The notes: generated by a model not told the origin, from the letters alone. Numbered from the stretch's first letter, positions 32,706-45,189 are shown. The stretch is 64,000 bases of DNA from Lineus longissimus (GCF_910592395.1 NC_088314.1:10976001-11040000), one strand, 5' to 3'. Made by a program: numbers and translations.

Positions 32706-33548
32706 GGCTCACCGTAGGGGAGTCTATACAATACCGCAGTGTCCGGCATGCAACATCGTCGTCGTCGTATCCTATTTCAAAAACAGTAGCACATTTCTTA
32801 ACCGCAAGCGCTATAAACTTGAAATTTTGTACACAGGACCCCTCAGGTCAGGGGATCAGTCTGATCTGATTCATAACTTTGCCACCAGGGGGCCAGAAGT
32901 GGAAACCTAAAAAGTGTGATATCTCTCTTATGAGTGACCTGCTTTCGATAAAGTTTTTATGGTATGTACTCCTAGGAAGAATACATCACATATCAGACGG
33001 GTTTTTGATTTGACCAAGTTTTCAAGGTGTCACAAATGGTGTAAATTGGCCGTTTGAGTGTAACTATGGCACGTTTCTTAAGCGTTAAAGCTATTAGTAT
33101 TAACTTGAAATTTGATGCACATGACTCTCTTTGGCATATAACGGCAGACACTGAATTTCAGTCTGATCTTATCCTTCACTTGGCCACCAGGGGGTCAAAA
33201 CTAAAAAAAAGGTAAAAAGTGCAATATCTTGCTAATTAGTGACTTGTTTTCGATGAAATTTCTATGGTAGGTACTGCTAGCAAGGGTACATCACATATCC
33301 TATGGGTTTTTGATTTGACCTAATTTTCAAGGTCACAGAGGTGAAATGGTGTAAATTCGCCGTTCGAGTGCAAAAGCTATGAACTTGAAATTTGGTTCAC
33401 ATGACTCCCTACGTCATGTAACCTCGGACACCGAATTTCGATCCGATCTGATTCTGATTCTGATTCTCGACTTGGCCACCAGGAGGCCGAAACTAAAAAA
33501 GGGAAAAGTGCAATATCTCGCTTATTAGTGACTTTTTTCGATGATATT
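32706..33548 (+). mobile_element. Family C Helentron-like element, copy 6, 3'-truncated
   Basis: 5' end GGCTCACCGTAGGGGAGTC after five T, a short GTC array at 32757-32770, about three modules, then an abrupt change at GATGATATT/ACAGAACGC. No 3' hairpin. Confidence 0.65.
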
Positions 33549-34409
33549 ACAGAACGCACAGTACGCAAAGCTACAGGGAGTCATCTTCAGTCATGAGGCG
33601 GGGCAGGGGGCAGGGGGTTCGGTAAGAGGAGGTACACAATCTCAAACATGTCCAACAATCAATAAAGTTTATTGATGTTAAAGAGGTTGAATAGCGCCTC
33701 CAGAAGCAAGCAACAGCGCCACCCGTAGCAGAAATAAGAACTGCTTAGTGACGTCATGGTTTCCATATACGGCATCTCATTTGCATATTTTTACAACCTT
33801 ATTTACTACGAGTTATAAATATGCCAGTAGCACGTGGATCATGCCGGGCGGCGCTGTCAGGTGTTTCCACTATGGGTTACATAATCGGCTACAAAGAGGC
33901 CAGTGTTCTAGTAAATGAAGTTAGCAATGATAGCGAAAGAATGTTAGTGTATGTTACGCAGTCAATAGCGAGGATTTCGAGTCCCAAGAAGAAACTTTGC
34001 AAAGTTTTCATCAAACTAATAATCATATTCCTTCCTTCTCTGTCTCCAACAATTAAAAGTTGCTGCCGTCAACCTGATGCTTTTATCCGCGAGCGAATCG
34101 ACGAGACGAAGCATTTTTCAAGCATCCGAATGGTACCTTACAGATCCGCAAGGGGCGCGTTACCGAAAATGTTGCAAAAATCAATAACGTGATCGTAAAG
34201 ATTGTCATATTTTTCAAAATGAGAGTATGTAAATGATACGCAGACGGTAAACCAATGGAAGGCCAGTATCTATTGAACCTTACAAGTGATTTGGGGGCCT
34301 TGAAACTCCTTATATTTATCAATGAAACCTTATTCCCGCCTAAGGTTTTGACCGGGCCGTCCAAAACTCCCCATTTTTTGGCGGGCCATTCCCTTTAACA
34401 AAATGTAGG
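33549..34409. other. Non-coding stretch
   Basis: No domain recognised. The 123-aa frame at 33821-34192 has no motif. Confidence 0.35.
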
Positions 34410-34743
34410 CTACAGGAACCAGATAAAACAATCAACAATCCAATCTATGAGTGTTACCAACTCGTCGAGGCTCCAGGAACCAGATAAAACCGACAACGAT
34501 GATAATCCAATCTATGAAACAGTTTTACATTATGCCCTCATCAAAACCATGACCAATAATACCAATAGTTCTCAGTCATTTGAGCTTCGCCTTATTAAGA
34601 AATCGAACGCACCCTGTATTGCCCAACCTTTGTTACCTAATAGTGGCTATCATGGTCTCACTACCCCAGGTCGAGCAGCAATCCCTCTTTTGGCTTACAT
34701 AATCGAAATAGCATTGCTGACAAGAATAAAACATGTTAATTGA
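34410..34743 (+). other. Possible decayed exon with duplicated tyrosine motif
   Basis: Two neighbouring segments 61 bp apart encode LQEPDKT...NPIYE in different frames: 34410 onward (LQEPDKTINNPIYECYQLVE) and 34471 onward (LQEPDKTDNDDNPIYETVL). The second lies in a 98-codon frame that also has SGYHGLTTP. A splice-acceptor-like AAAATGTAG precedes the first. NPxY and YxxL motifs are typical of receptor tails, but no receptor exon is seen upstream. The 61-bp duplication breaks the frame, so this is at best a decayed or misassembled exon. Confidence 0.3.
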
Positions 34744-34835
34744 CGTATCATGTACTACATGTATTACCTACTGGAAATTATTGTGTAAGGTGGGAGGAGC
34801 TATAATACATTCAATTAATTCATAATCCTATCAAC

Positions 34836-35005
34836 CAATGGTAGTGGACTGCAAGTGTTGTGTGTCTCTGGTCATAGGTCTGTGCCACGATCTGAGCAGT
34901 CCAATCCACTAGGCCTAACCTTTGTATTTGGTATGGGAGGTATTCATCCTTTCAGGCCTCTTAAATAAGGCGCCCAAAGACGGTATAGATGAGAAACAGG
35001 GTAAT
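34836..35005 (-). repeat. Repeat F, inverted partner of 5950-6135
   Basis: Reverse-complement match with a few substitutions (ACCAATGGTAGTGGACTGCA, GGTCATAGGTCTG, GGAGGTATTCATCC). Class unknown. Confidence 0.6.
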
Positions 35006-35141
35006 ACCCCTCCCTACCTCCAAGACCTTACAACTGGGTATCTGGTGTAATCCGGGTCAGCAGAAAACTTCAATGGGACTTAGAAAATACATTTATGAAA
35101 TTAAGAACTTTCAAGTACTTGCTCCGACAATTTACTATGTA

Positions 35142-37345
35142 CAGTAGAACCTCCCTTAGCGGACACCTCTGCCAGGCGGACACCTCTACATTACGGACAC
35201 GTCCGACCAGTCCCAATTTTCAATAATAGTCATTTTCAATAATAAAAACCTCTGTACGGCGGACAGGGCGATGGGCAATTTTTGGTCAAATTCCCTCCCA
35301 ATTACGGACAGTAGGCAAAAACAATGGTTTCCCACGTGCGCTTGGAGAGTCGAGTAAGCCTGACAGGTGAGATACTTGCGTAATTAATCAACGTAATTAC
35401 CCCATGGCAATGTGTTTTTTTATCCTAATTAAGCGCGGCATTTGTTTACTCAAATAATCACACATTGTGTGTCAACGGACACTCATAAATCCACGGGGTC
35501 CCATCAGTGTTGCGGCCAATATGCGTGAGTAGAGAAATTAGAAAAAAATTATTATTAATCAAAGGTGGCCACTCAACAGAAATTATGGGTTTTTTTTCGC
35601 ACATTATGACAAGGCGTGGAGATTTTGCAATAAAAGGAGCACCTTTTACTAGAGAGATCATTCACTCTCGGAGTTCCAAAGTAGTCACGTCATTCAACGC
35701 AACAGCACAAGCAAAGACCGATCAGTTAGCAAGTTCCAAGTTTCTACGCAAGATGTCGACACTGAGCAAAACAAGACCTGCGAGGCGGGAACTTCAACTC
35801 CAAGACAAGATAAAGTTGATAAAGGCCAAGGACAGCGAGGGGAAGTCATGTCGTCAACTGGCAGAGATGTTCAACACTGGGAAGACTCAAGTTTCAACAA
35901 TCTTGAAGAGAAGGGCCAAATATCTCGACGCATATGCAGACAATGCGTCATCAGAGAGAAAGAGACTGAAGAAGCAAGACCTTGATGACCTGACGTGGGA
36001 ATAGTTCCAGCAAGCAAGATCCCACAGCCTCCCAGTATCCAGACCGATGATCCAAGAGAAAGCTCTGCAGTTCGCCTAGGTTTAGATAAGCAAGATTTCA
36101 AGGCACCGAATGGTTGGCTCGAAAAGTTCAATGACCGGCATAACATCAATCAAGCGAGGATTTGCGGCGAAAGTGACAGTGTCGATGAAAACAACGTTGA
36201 AGAATGGAAGAAGAAACTGCCTAAACTGGTGGCCGGCTATGATCCAAAAGACATTTTCAACATGAATGAGAGTGGCCTGTTCTACCGCGCATTGCCAACG
36301 AAGACGCTAAGAATTAGGGGAGATGAATGCAAGGGAGGCATGAAGTCTAAAGACCGCATCACAGCTTCGTTCTGCGTGAACCTCGAGGGCGACTTCGAAC
36401 CAATGCTAATCATCGGGAAGTCAGGCAAACCAAGATGCTTCAGAAATCTATCCAAACAACACCTGCCGATCGAATGGGAGCACAACAAGAAAGCGTGGAT
36501 GATGGGAGACATTTTTGGTCGCTGGGTGGAAACTTTCAATTCCCGAATGAGACTTCAGGGAAGACACGTGCTGTTGTTCATAGACAACGCACCATCACAT
36601 CCGAAGGAGTTAGGCCTGTCAAACGTGAAAATCATCTTCCTGCCCGCCAACACAACATCAAAGCTCCAGCCCCTCGACCAAGGAATCATCGCTGCCATCA
36701 AGAAAAACTACAGACGTCGTCTCCTCCAGGCCGTTCTTCTTCGTATGGAAAAGGGGAGAACATTTCCAAACTAAGCCAGTGCATATCCGTTCTTGATGCA
36801 TGCGAGTGGGTCAAAGCTGCGGTACAGGAGGTCAAGGTATCAACGGTCAAAGCGTGATTTGCCAGGTCCGCCTTCACCGACGATGTCATCGACGAGGATC
36901 CAGAGGATAACATTCCACTAGCTCAGCTCATCCAAGAAGCCCAGGTTCACTTCAGTATCGACGTCATCATGGATGTTGAGGATTACATTGCCTTCGACGA
37001 AGATACGGCAGTTACAGATGACGTAGTGGAGGGATACGAACAGCGCCTTCTTGACGAACTCCGTGATACGCAAGCCACTACCGCAGACGCATTTATAAAC
37101 GATGACCTACGCACCGGCGAGGCTGCAGACGATATTGAAAACGAACCAGTAGGCGAGATCAAGTCACACGAAATGGCCCTACACTACGCTTCGCAACTCA
37201 GACTTTTCTGTTTGGATAGAAACTATGGTGATGTGTTAGAGAACATTTTGAAATCCGAGGCCGCGCTTCAAGAACGTGTTTTAGTGTCAAAACCCAATGC
37301 TAAGCAGACCGCTTTGGACAATTTCTTCAAACATTAGTGTTTATG
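35142..37345 (+). mobile_element. Tigger-type (pogo superfamily) transposon, degenerate
   Basis: The left end CAGTAGAACCTCCCTTAGCG follows TA (35140-35141), with a tandem GCGGACACCTCT theme typical of Tigger ends. The transposase pseudogene follows at 35753-37337. The expected inverted right end is not found immediately downstream; a related palindromic end lies at 37595-37668. Confidence 0.65.
35753..37337 (+). pseudogene. Tigger transposase pseudogene
   Basis: The N-terminal helix-turn-helix (KDSEGKSCRQLAEMFNTGKT) starts at the ATG at 35753. A TAG at 36002-36004 sits where a tryptophan codon would fit (LTWE[13 protein letters not shown]). A frameshift near 36080 leads to the DDE domain (ORF to 36774), with [29 protein letters not shown] and [17 protein letters not shown]. 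The first catalytic Asp, expected in the NMDES/NADET-type motif, is Asn here (codon AAT). A second frameshift near 36765 and a TGA at about 36855 precede the acidic C-terminal tail (36969-37337). Inactive by several independent lesions. Confidence 0.8.
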
Positions 37346-37594
37346 ACAATTAGAATCAATGTAAACAAAGACATTACAAACGTATGCCTTTAATATTGAA
37401 TACAATTGCCTTGTTATTTATCTCAATAAAACATTAAATGTAATTAAAATTGTTTATCATTAATTAAATTTCATTTTCTCTATCAACCTCCTCCTCAATA
37501 AAGAATGCGGCATACATTGTACCTGCATATAGGATTCATGACCCCTAGTATTACTAGATATACAGGACTCCACCTATTGGAAGATTATGGCATT
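37346..37594. other. AT-rich 3' flank of the Tigger remnant
   Basis: Contains AATAAAACATTAAATG near 37425, a possible polyadenylation signal of the transposase transcript. No coding sequence. Confidence 0.35.
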
Positions 37595-37668
37595 ACCTCC
37601 CTAATAAGGACACCTCTCTATTGAGGACACCTGGGCCCAGTCCCATGGGTGTCTGCAATAGAGAGGTA
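37595..37668. repeat. Tigger-like palindromic end or MITE remnant
   Basis: ACCTCTCTATTG-AGGACACC ... GGGTGTCTG-CAATAGAGAGGT form an imperfect inverted repeat of about 22-bp arms around GGGCCCAGTCCC. The words ACCTCCCT, GGACACCTCT and CCAGTCCC also occur in order at the Tigger left end (35148-35215). Confidence 0.5.
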
Positions 37669-38768
37669 GAAGGAAAAACCCAAAAGAAATATTTTTCACT
37701 GAAATCTAATATTTTTACAACAAAATACAAAGAGAAAATGTTTCAAATCAATCAATACTTCATTTGAAAAATGTTAGATTTCAGTAAAAAGAATTACACT
37801 TAAATTGACACAAATTAATAAATGAAGCAAGGTCCTTCTGGCTGTGTGTGAATGATCATTTTGAAAACAAGCCAGAAAAGTTTATCATCATTCAATTTAA
37901 AAACAAGACATTACTATTATATTATATCAAAACTTTCAAAGCCAAAGCCACTTGACTGAAAACTAAATAAACTTTTTACACTATAAAATTAACTAGAAGT
38001 CATCCATCACCACTGCACTCGTTTTGAGCAATTTGGTTATAAAAAATAATGTAATACATGCCATTTTGGCCACGGCAATCACTTGTGAAAAAGTGAGTAC
38101 ACTATAAGTACCCACTTTAAATTGCACACAGATGGCAAGCACTGTCATGATAGGCCTACAGTATTATCTCCTCTAATATAAAGGAATAATAATGCGAATA
38201 AGGCCTGAACCCAATGATGCATTTTTACTCCCTGCGCGTCGCGGTAAACCCGTTTTTGTTAACTTATATAGTCCAGTGTGCTGCGTCTGAACAATGGGCA
38301 AGGCGTAACGGGGTGTGAAATCTACAGTAAAACATATCAGTGGGTTCAGGCCTTCACACCAGACAATCCATGTATGGTGCACAAGTGATAAATCTCTCAC
38401 TGCTATATTCGATCCAGTGAAACAGCTTTATACTGTTTGATACATAATCGAGGACGCACACCCATCCCCACAGAGAGGATATTAACAGATTCCAAATGCT
38501 AGTAGATTCTGAAAACTGGTTTATTCTCACTGCAGTCCTACTGTTCCTGCTCCTATCCTTTGGGCCGGCCCGTGTTGCTTGTCTCCTTGACTTCCTACTC
38601 TTGGTATAAAGTTTACTCCTCCAGAGCATATATATGTTGTCTACTTGACTCAATTACACAAACTGAACTGACTAACTAGCAAAGTCCACCTGTAAAACTA
38701 CACTAGTCTCACCACCTGGACTCAGGTGGTACTACTAAAAATTAACTGAATATGTTCCAATAACAGAT
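37669..38768. other. Non-coding stretch
   Basis: AT-rich; no gene recognised. The minus frames at 38173-38653 carry no motif. Confidence 0.35.
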
Positions 38769-40597
38769 TCAATCAGAAACCTCTTCTTGGAAATCTGCAG
38801 CATGTTTGCGCTTCCTGCCTTTCTTTGCAGACCGAGTAACGGGCTTCTTTCCACTCATGTAACACGTTTTGCAGATTGGACGCACAACACCATTCTGTTG
38901 CAGTCACTTTGAGCAAGATCTGTGTTCGCACAGTAAATACAGCATGCTTCAAAGACCGCCTGGGTTCCTGAAAAAGATTTTATTGTTTCGTATCAACATC
39001 TAGCATTTTCGCTTTTTGGTCACTACTTAAGAATTTATTTAAGACGCAGGAGGACTCGTGAACTTCAACATGATACATGTATGTTTTAGTTCACATATCC
39101 TCCCCATATTAATATGTTAATAAAGTTCATAAGTCCTCCATATGGCCAGAGTCCTCTATTAAAACATGTGTACATTACGTGTACATTGTTGTGCATAAGT
39201 TTTGGTAAAAAAAGTACTCATTGGAACAATCAATCTGCACAAAATTTTATATGTGTCAAGAAGAACCCTTTGCCAATAGCATAATAAAGTTTAAAAACAT
39301 TCCAATACCGATTGCCTGAGAAAAAGAGATTTCCGTACACCATATCCATCAAAACGTCACTGGCGCATTGATATGGCCCTGTCAAAGTACAATTCTAAAC
39401 TGACCAGTGAGACCACATTTTCTTAAATATATTATCAAAAAGCTTTGGCTGAAAATCAGGAATAGAATAAGTTTTAAATACTAGGAATTTGATTTGAATC
39501 TCATATGAATCATAGCTTTTATACAAAACTGTCACCTCTCCTGGTAGATGTGCATAACAGTATAGTTTCCAATGCTGTCAGTCTTTTACACTTGTCATCG
39601 AAATTAAATCAATCTGCAAAAAAGATAAACTCCATTTATAAAACAGGAAGGAGGCATTTAGGTCAAAATACCATGAAACCTCTGAGGACCTACCTGAAAC
39701 AAGCATGTCCTTTTGTTTCTTGTCAAGGGCAATACCCCACTGCATCTTTTCCTGCAAGCATGGGCGGTCATCATCATTAGTGTCCAGACCATAGATCATG
39801 TCTTGTATACCTTCATTGTCTTGTCGTAGACTGAATCAGGAAGGAAGTGTAGCTGCTTGAAGTCCTCTGTGGGCATCCAGGGTGGGCACATGCTGCAGTA
39901 CCAACACTGGTCATCTAAAGCACACTTCTTAATCTACAAAGAATTAAGTATAAATGGACTGGCTCTGGATGGGAATAGACTGGACTTGACTCTATTCATG
40001 ATTTGAATAATCTTTTTATATAAAATACATGTAAGAGGCTCATATCCGATAACTAAGTATCAGGTTCAAGGACTTGATTTTAATGCCAAACCAACTTGTC
40101 CACAGGGCAACAACCATAGTGATACATACCTAAGGAATGACAGCATATCATCTTGAGATAAAGATTTTCCATTCTGCAGCCTTTGTACTGAAGTCTCTGA
40201 AATCTTGCCTCTAACAAGTGGATGACATCTTGCATGGAATTGTTGAATGTTTCAGCACAGCCAGGTCCACAGCAGCCTCAGTGCGAATACTTTTCATCAT
40301 CGACTTTGACTTCATTTTGGATTCAAATTCCAAATCCATCTTTTCCCGTGTGAGAGCAACGTTCTGAAGTCCTATATTCAAAGTTGACATAATTTGCTCA
40401 GCTGGTTTAGCCCAACTTCCATGGGGAGCAGTGTGTACCACGCAGTACAGGTCAATATCCAAGGCAACAAACACCAATGTTGCAGCTATTTTAACAGAAA
40501 TATAGTTTGTTCTATGATCTGGGCCCCCATCTGAAAACACCACAAGTATTGGTGACAACAACGACACAGAGTCCTCGCTGCAGTCAGCTCTGAGCAA
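38769..40597 (-). pseudogene. Decayed multi-exon gene with SDGGPDHR motif and zinc-ribbon tail
   Basis: Read on minus. (1) 40597-40211: PILVVFSDGGPDHRTNYISV and CVVHTAPHGSWAKPAEQIMS, continuing after a shift as LLEARFQRLQ and SLSQDDMLSFLR, to a donor CTTAG/GTATGT at about 40127. (2) About 39936-39800: acceptor TTTGTAG, KKCALDDQCWYCSMCPPWMP then LHFLPDSVYD, then after a shift MIYGLDTNDDDRPCLQ to a donor near 39690. (3) About 38968-38769: GTQAVFEACCIYCANTDL, a shift, then CKTCYMSGKKPVTRSAKKGRKRK and a stop. The order and Cys pairs resemble an uncharacterised protein family I recall from corals, sponges and molluscs, possibly transposase-derived. At least three frameshifts make it a pseudogene or a poorly assembled gene. 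Confidence 0.5.
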
Positions 40598-40739
40598 TTT
40601 ACCTCAATAACGCCATTTTATTTGCCCGACTTACCCGTTCAAAAAAAGACCCCATATTGGCGACATGCTCTTCAAATGAGTCGTTCCCAAGAATCACATC
40701 ATCCTTAAATGTTATCCAACCCATGGATGACCTTGTTGA

Positions 40740-42258
40740 TTAGTCGCCGGTTGAACTGGCGTTTTTCAAACCAAAAGCCATAACCTTGTACTGATGCAAT
40801 CCCTTTGGGGTTACAAATGCAGATATCTCTTTGGCTCTCTTAGTCAGTGGTACAGCCCAATAGCCTTTCAGCATATCAAATTTGCTGATAAACTTGGACT
40901 CGGCAACTTTCTCAACACGGCCCTCAATTCTTTTATTTGGAAAATTGTCTGATTTTGTCAGCGAATTAACGTGACGAAAATTCTTGCAAGCCCTGTTCGT
41001 TCCGTCCTGTTTTGGGACAGGAACGGTGGGTGAACTCCTGGTACTATTACTGGACTCAATGAGATCATTGTTTGACATGTATTCTGTGTCTTCTGATAGG
41101 ATTAGCACAATATGGCTGCTGTTTCACTGGCTGAGTGTCACCTACATCTATATCATGTTCTATCCAGTTGGTTCCAGTATTAAGATGTGTGAATTTTCGA
41201 GCTTTGGACTGGACCGATCATTGATCGTGGGTCCATCTCCCCAGACACTGAGACAACACCTTTTGACTAGAACGGTCGATAGCCACTTGACTCTCAGTTA
41301 GAACCAAACAAAGCATCACAAGAGACAAGCTTGTTCCCCTGCTTGGAGTGGAGGAAGCGTTCTTTCTAGTCCATGTCCAACACTCGGAAACTTTTTGCCC
41401 AAGCTTGTGACAATATCGACACTCATTGGGATGCAACCCCAACGCCGACACGGACCCTGATGCTAGAGTTGAACCTGAAACTGATGAAGTTTTGTTACCA
41501 TTACCAGTTTGACCATCATTCTTCTGAAAAGGTTTCCGATCATTGCGCTTCGAATTACCCTACTGATGGTTTGGTTTTCTGAGAAATGATGACTTATGTG
41601 TTAATGCCTAGTCATCTGCTAGTACTGCAGCTTCCTTTAGGTCACGAACTTTAAGCTCATCCAAGAAGGTATTGACCACTTGAGGTAAGCAGTGCTGAAA
41701 TTCTTCAACAAGAATCAAGTTTTTCAAATGATCATAACTCTTAGCTTCAACTGCAGTACACCATTTATGGAATAGGCCCTCCTTATATCTGGGGAACTTA
41801 ACAAATGTCTTACTGTCAGACTTTCTCAAATTCTGAATTTTTGGCAATAGGCCTCAGGTACCAGCTATAAGCCTTTAGTATGGCCTCCTTGACTACCTTA
41901 TAGTTGGCCGACTCGAAAAAAGTCAGAGCTGCGTATGCCTCCTGGGCCTTACCCCTTAACACACTTTGTAATAGCAGAGTCCAAACATCAGCGGGCCAAC
42001 TCAAACTTGTTGCACCTTTTCGAAATGTTGAAAATACTTACCAACATCCTTCTCTTCGAAGGGAGGGGCCAACCTTACATGTCTGCAAGGATCAAACAAC
42101 GTTCTTGCGGAAGTTATGGAACGAGAAGCTTTGGCAATAGACTCTTGAACATCAAGTTCGCGCATTTTCAGATTGTGATCAAGTTCCATCTGAATTTTTG
42201 TTTTAGCCAACTTTTGCTCCTGCAACTGGTGAGCCCATTCCTGTCGCTGTAAGTTCAC
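40740..42258 (-). pseudogene. Ty3/Gypsy-type retrotransposon fragment (gag to RT)
   Basis: Minus-strand pieces in gag-pol order. Gag N-part 42258-42001 (coiled EWAHQLQEQKLAKTKIQM) is followed by a SCAN-like capsid domain in two frames, 42004-41816 (LRGKAQEAYAALTF, VVKEAILKAY) and 41847-41608 (KEGLFHKWC, LILVEEFQHCLP). A zinc knuckle at about 41415, CRYCHKLGQKVSEC, has Q for the zinc-binding His. An RT start at 41108-40740 has KFDMLKGYWAVPLT and MAFGLKNAS. The protease, the YxDD part, RNase H and integrase are missing, and no LTRs are seen. Dead fragment. Confidence 0.75.
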
Positions 42259-44065
42259 CTACATTCGGATTTATAAGCGTTTAAGTTTTACAGCTTCAGA
42301 CTCACCAGTTACTCCTTCTATCTCTCCTTCTAGCTCTCCTTCAGGTGCATGCAAAATCTCTGAGAACAAGCACTGAAGAAATAGTCTCCAAGACATCGGA
42401 CTTTTTGGACTTGGTGTCAACAGTAGTTACGCCATATTTGTTTGTGAGCTGAAATAAATCTGGCTTAGGCAACCCAGTTAACAAATCTGGGGACATCTGG
42501 TGTTGTCAAGAGGAAAAGTACCTAAAAAATTAGGTCGTACATACAATCTTGGCACTGAAAGAGTTAAAATATGCCCCAAAATGCCATAATATTTGACATG
42601 CCATTATTCATTGCGTGTTGTCTTCACGAACTCTGTGTTATGCTCGCGAATTCCAAATTTGTGGAAGGGTTTAATAGTTTTGGGGTGGAGAACAGCCAGC
42701 CCTTTCAGTTCGAGTCGAATGCCCTCGACGCCCAAAATAGTTGTTTTGCATTTCGAATGTGGAAGTGTGTTTACCTGATTATGTCACACTTTCATACCTC
42801 AACATGTGGTAACTGCGAAAAGAAAATCTAAATGAAATAACTGTTACAAGCCCTCATTAAACAAATTAAATGCCAAAGTGTGTAATTTTACTTTAGCGCG
42901 CGACAACAATATTGGGCAAACATTTCCAGTTTTATTGTAACTTCACAACTGCAGAGATTAACCCTTTCGCTGTGAAAGTTTCTTTTGGCAGGCGCTGCCA
43001 TGTGCTGACAGTCGATACCAATAATGAACAGTGAACTTACTTTTAGCAAACAGTTAAAACTATTCAAGATTTTTCGCCATCTGTACTATTAGGTTGAAAC
43101 TAATCATCCCCAAGTGCGTTGGGAGACAAAGTGCTGGTGAATTGATATTTTGGAAGGACAAGACGTGCTATGCCTGTCACCTGACTTATATAAGACCATG
43201 GGAACAAGTGTCATGACATGCTATGCACGTCATCCACGGCAAAAGTAGAATTCAGCCCTCTTTAAAAAATAAACTTGCAACACTGCACCAAAAACAAAAA
43301 GAATCTGGAACCGAAACTTAAACTTAACGTCACAGAAAGCACAATACAACATACAGTTTTCTGTTGCACAACTCAAGTTTTAAATAAATGACTTAACTAC
43401 CGCTCATGACAACAAAACTTAGAAATAATACAGGAAGCGTTACGAATATAAAGCAGTCATTTTTCAAATACATACAATTCATGAAATACACAAGCGCAAC
43501 ACAAAAAATACCGAGTCAGACAGCGCTTTTTTTATCAAACTAGCACCTCGAGCTTCAAAAAAATATAAAGCTCACCTCGACTACTGAATATCATGACATT
43601 TTTGGAGGTGAATTCTTTTCACGAGATTTTAGTGATGCTTAGACAAACGCTGACTTGAAGGCGCAAAACTTTCAACTATAATTCGATAATTACAAGCTTA
43701 CGTTGTTTGTTTTCTTCATTGGTTATTTCCATGAAATCGCCATCTGAGAAAACTGGCCTTATTTAGCAGATTTGTGATGGTTGAAACAATACACATATCT
43801 CTTAGTATTCTCATATGACAAACTGAGGACAAACATAATTAACATGCAGCATTTGGGAAAATTGATACACCCACTAATTGCATACAGATTGATGCACATG
43901 GCATGCATTAAGACTACCTATTGGTGTCACCTGGTGTTAGAAATAGGAAACAGATGCAGTTGGACAAATAATAAATATATTTGAACAACAGAAACAACGT
44001 GATATTTAGTCTTATCACCAAGTGAAATGAGCTAATTTGCCGACTTTTTGAAGCGTTTTACTACA
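42259..44065. other. Non-coding stretch
   Basis: No gene recognised on either strand. AT-rich with short frames only; no TIR or tandem array seen. Confidence 0.35.
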
Positions 44066-45005
44066 CCAAGTGGCCCATGCCTCCTCCCCAATTGCTGCAT
44101 CTCCCAAATGGCCCATGCTTCCTCCCCAATTGCTGCATCTCCCCAATGGCTGCATCTCCCAAGTGGCCCATGCCTCCTCCCCAATGGCTACGTCTCCCCA
44201 ATGGCTGCATCTCCCAAGTGGCCCATGCCTCCTCCCCAATGGCTACGTCTCCCCAATGGCTGCATCTCCCAAGTGGCCAATGCCTCCACCCCAATGGCTG
44301 CATCTCCCAAGTGGCTCATGCCTCCACCCAAATGACTGCATCTCCCAAATGGTTGCATCTCCCAAGTGGCCCATGCCTCCTCCCAAATGGCTGCATCTCC
44401 CCAATGGCTGCATCTCCCAAGTGGCCCATTCCTCCTCCCTAATGGCTGCATCTCCCCAATGGCTGCATCTCCCAAGTGGCCCATGCCTCCTCCCCAATGG
44501 CTACGTCTCCCCAATGGCTGCATCTCCCAAGTGGCCAATGCCTCCTCCCCAATGGCTGCATCCTCCCAATCACTGCATCTCCCAAGTGGCCCATGCCTCC
44601 TCCCCAATGGCTGCATCCACCCAATCACTGCATCTCCCAAGTGGCCCATGCCTCCACCCCAATGGCTGCATCTCCCAAATTGTTGCATCTCCCAAATGGC
44701 TGCATCTCCCAAGTGGCCCATACCTCCACCCAAATGACTGCATCCTCCCAATCACTGCATCTCCCAAGTGGCCCATGCCTCCTCCCCAATGGCTGCATCC
44801 ACCCAATCGCTGCATCTCCCAAGTGGCCCATGCCTCCACCCCAATGGCTGCATCTCCCAAATTGTTGCATCTCCCAAATGGCTGCATCTTCCAGGCGGCC
44901 CATGCCTCCACCCAAATGGCTGCATCTCCCAAATGGCTGCATCTCCCAAGTGGTCCATGCCTCCTCCCCAATGGCTGCATCTCCCAAATGGCTGCATCAG
45001 CTCCC
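44066..45005. repeat. Minisatellite of 17-bp and 21-bp modules (~940 bp)
   Basis: Built from ATGGCTGCATCTCCCCA (17 bp, variable final bases) and AGTGGCCCATGCCTCCTCCCC (21 bp) in changing order, giving 17- and 38-bp periods. Minor variants (CAATCACTGCATCTC, AATTGTTGCATCTCC) recur at spaced positions, suggesting higher-order duplication. Several frames on both strands stay open (316 aa plus, 187 aa minus) simply because the modules lack stop triplets. Confidence 0.85.
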
Positions 45006-45095
45006 AAGGTCATGGTGTGAAATCTCTCAGTTCATTTTTAGCTCAGCTGACAAAGTCAGCTGAGCTAGTCAAATAGCTATTCGAGTGGTGTCCGT

Positions 45096-45189
45096 CCATC
45101 CATCCATCCATCCATCCATCCATCCATCCATCCATCCATCCATCCATCCATCCATCCATCCATCCATCCATCCATCCATCCATCCATCC
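45096..45189 (+). repeat. (CCAT)n microsatellite, ~23 units
   Basis: Uninterrupted CATC/CCAT tetranucleotide tract within family B copy c. The same position in copy b (26611-26632) has about five units. The Ile-His-Pro-Ser open frames across it are artefacts. Confidence 0.9.

Noticed and set aside
44070-45020. 316-aa plus-strand frame and several long minus frames
   Set aside because: They lie wholly in the 17/21-bp minisatellite; many frames are open at once because the modules have no stop triplets, so there is no evidence for a gene.
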